NCBI GenBank assembly: GCA_003506745.1
Contig: DNYQ01000057.1
Location: 1-7,690 of the forward strand
DNA from: Syntrophaceae bacterium
GTDB taxonomy: Bacteria; Desulfobacterota; Syntrophia; Syntrophales; Smithellaceae
Direction: 5' to 3'
Length of the DNA stretch: 7,690 bases
Part shown: piece by piece, positions 6,422-7,690 of the stretch
Position numbering within the stretch: position 1 is the stretch's first letter
Layout: every line of letters starts with the position of its first letter
Notes under the pieces: generated by a model
The model's input: the letters and a program-made list of their open reading frames with translations, nothing else
Database searches by the model: none
Told to the model about the DNA's origin: nothing
Translations under genes and position numbers: made by a program

Positions 6422-6704
6422 GGTGGCGTTTTCCTTTCTTCCGGTAATGAACGGCAGGCCGTTCGCAGGTTTGTTAAGATGGTGTATGGTGCAGCCTGAT
6501 TTTGAAAAGCAGTTTAACAAAACTTTCCGTTTGTGGCAAGGAGCTTTCCGAATTTCCCCGGGACGGGAAAAATAAGGCCGAATTCATCAAAAAAATAAAT
6601 TATTCTTTACTGAAACCCGTCGTTTGTGCTACTTCAAAAAAGAAACTATTTTGCCGGAAATTTCATTTTGCAACGGCAGCAGCCTGCACGGGTTTTTAGA
6701 AAAG
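6422..6704. other. Divergent intergenic region, ligase / sensor
   Basis: These 283 bases separate the divergently transcribed ligase (-) and HAMP-GGDEF (+) genes and should hold both promoters. The ligase candidate is listed separately. On the plus strand only weak box pairs are visible, such as TTGTGC and TATTTT 17 bp apart at about 6625-6653. A 6-bp inverted repeat TTTCCC (6553-6558) / GGGAAA (6565-6570) lies between them and could be an operator. No small gene is convincing. Confidence 0.4.
6511..6539 (-). promoter_or_regulatory. Candidate sigma-70 promoter for the ligase gene
   Basis: On the minus strand, TTGCCA (6534-6539) matches 5 of 6 bases of the -35 consensus and TAAACT (6511-6516) matches 4 of 6 of the -10 consensus. 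They are separated by 17 bp. Transcription would begin near 6504, giving a leader of about 83 nt to the ATG at 6421. This is a consensus match only. Confidence 0.4.
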
Positions 6705-7690
6705 ATGAATCTCACGATCAGCCGCAAATTGTTGTTGGGTTATTTGTTCATGGCGCTTCTGACGGTGCTGGCCAGCGCCTATGCGCTGTTCAATCTTCAA
6801 AAGCTCAGCGGCCTGGCGTACAATATCACGAATCAGCATTTTGTTTTGATGGAGCAATCCAAAAAACTCATGGATATTCTGCTGGCCCAGGAAAGCGCCG
6901 AGAAAAAATTTTTAATTTTGAAGGACCCTGAGTTGGAGCAGATTTTCTGGCAGCGAAGCGGTGAATTTAAAGAAGAGTTGGCCGCGACGCGCCGGTTAAA
7001 GCTGGACCGCAAAACACAAAACGCCGTTGCCGACATGGAGGCGTTGCAGGTTCGTTTGAAGGAATTGTTCTCGGAAGAAATATTGCTGGCGCAAAACGGT
7101 CAGTTGCAGCAGGCCCAGGCCATTTCCGATACGGCGGGCCGGGCGACCATTGATGAAATAGCGGTAAAGCTCCGGGAAATTCAAAAGAACATGGATCAGG
7201 CCATCAATAATGAAATGAACCAGATCGCCAAACAGGGCAGGACGGCGGTTCGTATGACATTGGGATTGGGTTTGTTAAGCTTGATCCTGGGCATTACGCT
7301 GGCGCTGATTATTACCCGCAACATTTCCAAGCCCTTGAAACAACTGCAGAAAGCAACACAGTTGATTGCGGAAGGCAATCTTGATCACAAAATTGAAGCC
7401 AGGCGGGATGATGAAATCGGCGCGCTGGCGAAATCTTTTTCACATATGACAAAAAGACTCAAGGTGCTGGAAGCGCTGAATCTCGATGCCAGCCCGCTGA
7501 CCGGATTGCCGGGAAATCTGGCGATTGAAAACAGGATTGAACAATTGCTGACCAAAGGGGAAACCTTTTCTTTATGCCAGGTCGATCTTGATAATTTTAA
7601 ACCGTTTGCCGATAAGTATGGATATGCATGGGGCAGTGAAGTCATTAAGGAAGTTGCCGATATCCTTCAGGGATATATCACCGAAGCAAA
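6705..7690 (+). CDS. Membrane HAMP-GGDEF signalling protein, N-terminal part (3' end outside window)
   Basis: The frame is open from ATG 6705 to the window end, giving 328 residues. Domain order: TM helix 1 at about 8-30 (LLLGYLFMALLTVLASAYAL), a periplasmic mostly helical sensor region at about 31-182 rich in Gln/Glu/Leu (four-helix-bundle-like), TM helix 2 at about 183-204, a HAMP relay (NISKPLKQLQKAT, AEGNLDHKI and DDEIGALAKSF, about 204-256), then the start of a GGDEF domain: SPLTGLPGN (263-271), a second stretch VDLDNFKPFADKYG (293-306), and SEVIKEVADIL (311-321). LTGLPGN and D-x-D-x-FK are the usual N-terminal GGDEF landmarks; the GGDEF loop itself would lie just past the window, so diguanylate cyclase activity cannot be judged. 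The ligand is unknown. ATG 6705 is chosen because it directly precedes TM1; upstream only a weak AGAAAAG is seen as ribosome binding site. Confidence 0.88.
   Translation, partial: MNLTISRKLLLGYLFMALLTVLASAYALFNLQKLSGLAYNITNQHFVLMEQSKKLMDILLAQESAEKKFLILKDPELEQIFWQRSGEFKEELAATRRLKLDRKTQNAVADMEALQVRLKELFSEEILLAQNGQLQQAQAISDTAGRATIDEIAVKLREIQKNMDQAINNEMNQIAKQGRTAVRMTLGLGLLSLILGITLALIITRNISKPLKQLQKATQLIAEGNLDHKIEARRDDEIGALAKSFSHMTKRLKVLEALNLDASPLTGLPGNLAIENRIEQLLTKGETFSLCQVDLDNFKPFADKYGYAWGSEVIKEVADILQGYITEA

Noticed and set aside
5249..6499. A 416-codon open frame on the plus strand opposite the ligase gene
   Set aside because: It is the antisense shadow of a gene with complete family motifs; its translation is His/Ala/Asp-rich and low in recognisable pattern.
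6422..6520. N-terminal extension of the ligase (in-frame ATG at 6520)
   Set aside because: The family begins at MIYNEEFETLPRE, and the extended start would overlap the candidate promoter.

Overview
The window looks like ordinary chromosome from a moderately GC-rich anaerobic bacterium, most likely a deltaproteobacterium of the Syntrophus/Desulfobacterota kind. This is inferred from the GyrA sequence style, the phenylacetate-CoA-ligase-like gene followed by a tandem-ACT protein, and a membrane HAMP sensor ending in an 'LTGLPGN'-type GGDEF domain. The species cannot be fixed from sequence alone.

Layout. (1) Positions 1-1423 (+) hold the 3' two thirds of gyrA: the coiled-coil/tower helices, the beta-pinwheel DNA-wrapping domain and an acidic tail. 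(2) Positions 1528-3624 (+) hold a two-gene cassette, a probable PD-(D/E)xK-type type II restriction endonuclease followed 21 bp later by an N6-adenine DNA methyltransferase. The first gene is visibly more AT-rich than gyrA and uses AGA/AGG and ATA codons that gyrA largely avoids. (3) Positions 3625-3751 are a short non-coding stretch with an exact 10-bp tandem repeat and a GTTAA/TTAAC inverted repeat. (4) Positions 3752-4244 (+) hold an overlapping DUF4160-DUF2442 gene pair, a recurrent small two-gene unit of unproven function that resembles toxin-antitoxin modules in architecture. (5) Positions 4245-4443 are a convergent intergenic region with two inverted repeats. (6) Positions 4444-6421 (-) hold a tandem-ACT protein and, upstream of it in transcription order, a phenylacetate-CoA ligase family enzyme with a candidate promoter at 6511-6539. 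(7) From 6705 to the window end (+), diverging from the ligase, is the N-terminal part of a two-TM HAMP-GGDEF signalling protein.

How the parts fit. Housekeeping or metabolic genes (gyrA; ligase plus ACT; sensor) flank an accessory block at about 1424-4443 that carries a restriction-modification pair and a DUF4160/DUF2442 pair. The most plausible reading is a small defence/addiction island sitting directly behind gyrA. No integrase, transposase, tRNA, rRNA or CRISPR array is visible. The less characterised parts are the endonuclease, whose catalytic triad appears to be D...N-V-K rather than D...(D/E)xK, and the DUF4160-DUF2442 pair. No gene-free stretch exceeds 300 bases; the longest are 6422-6704 (283 bp) and 4876-5122 (247 bp).
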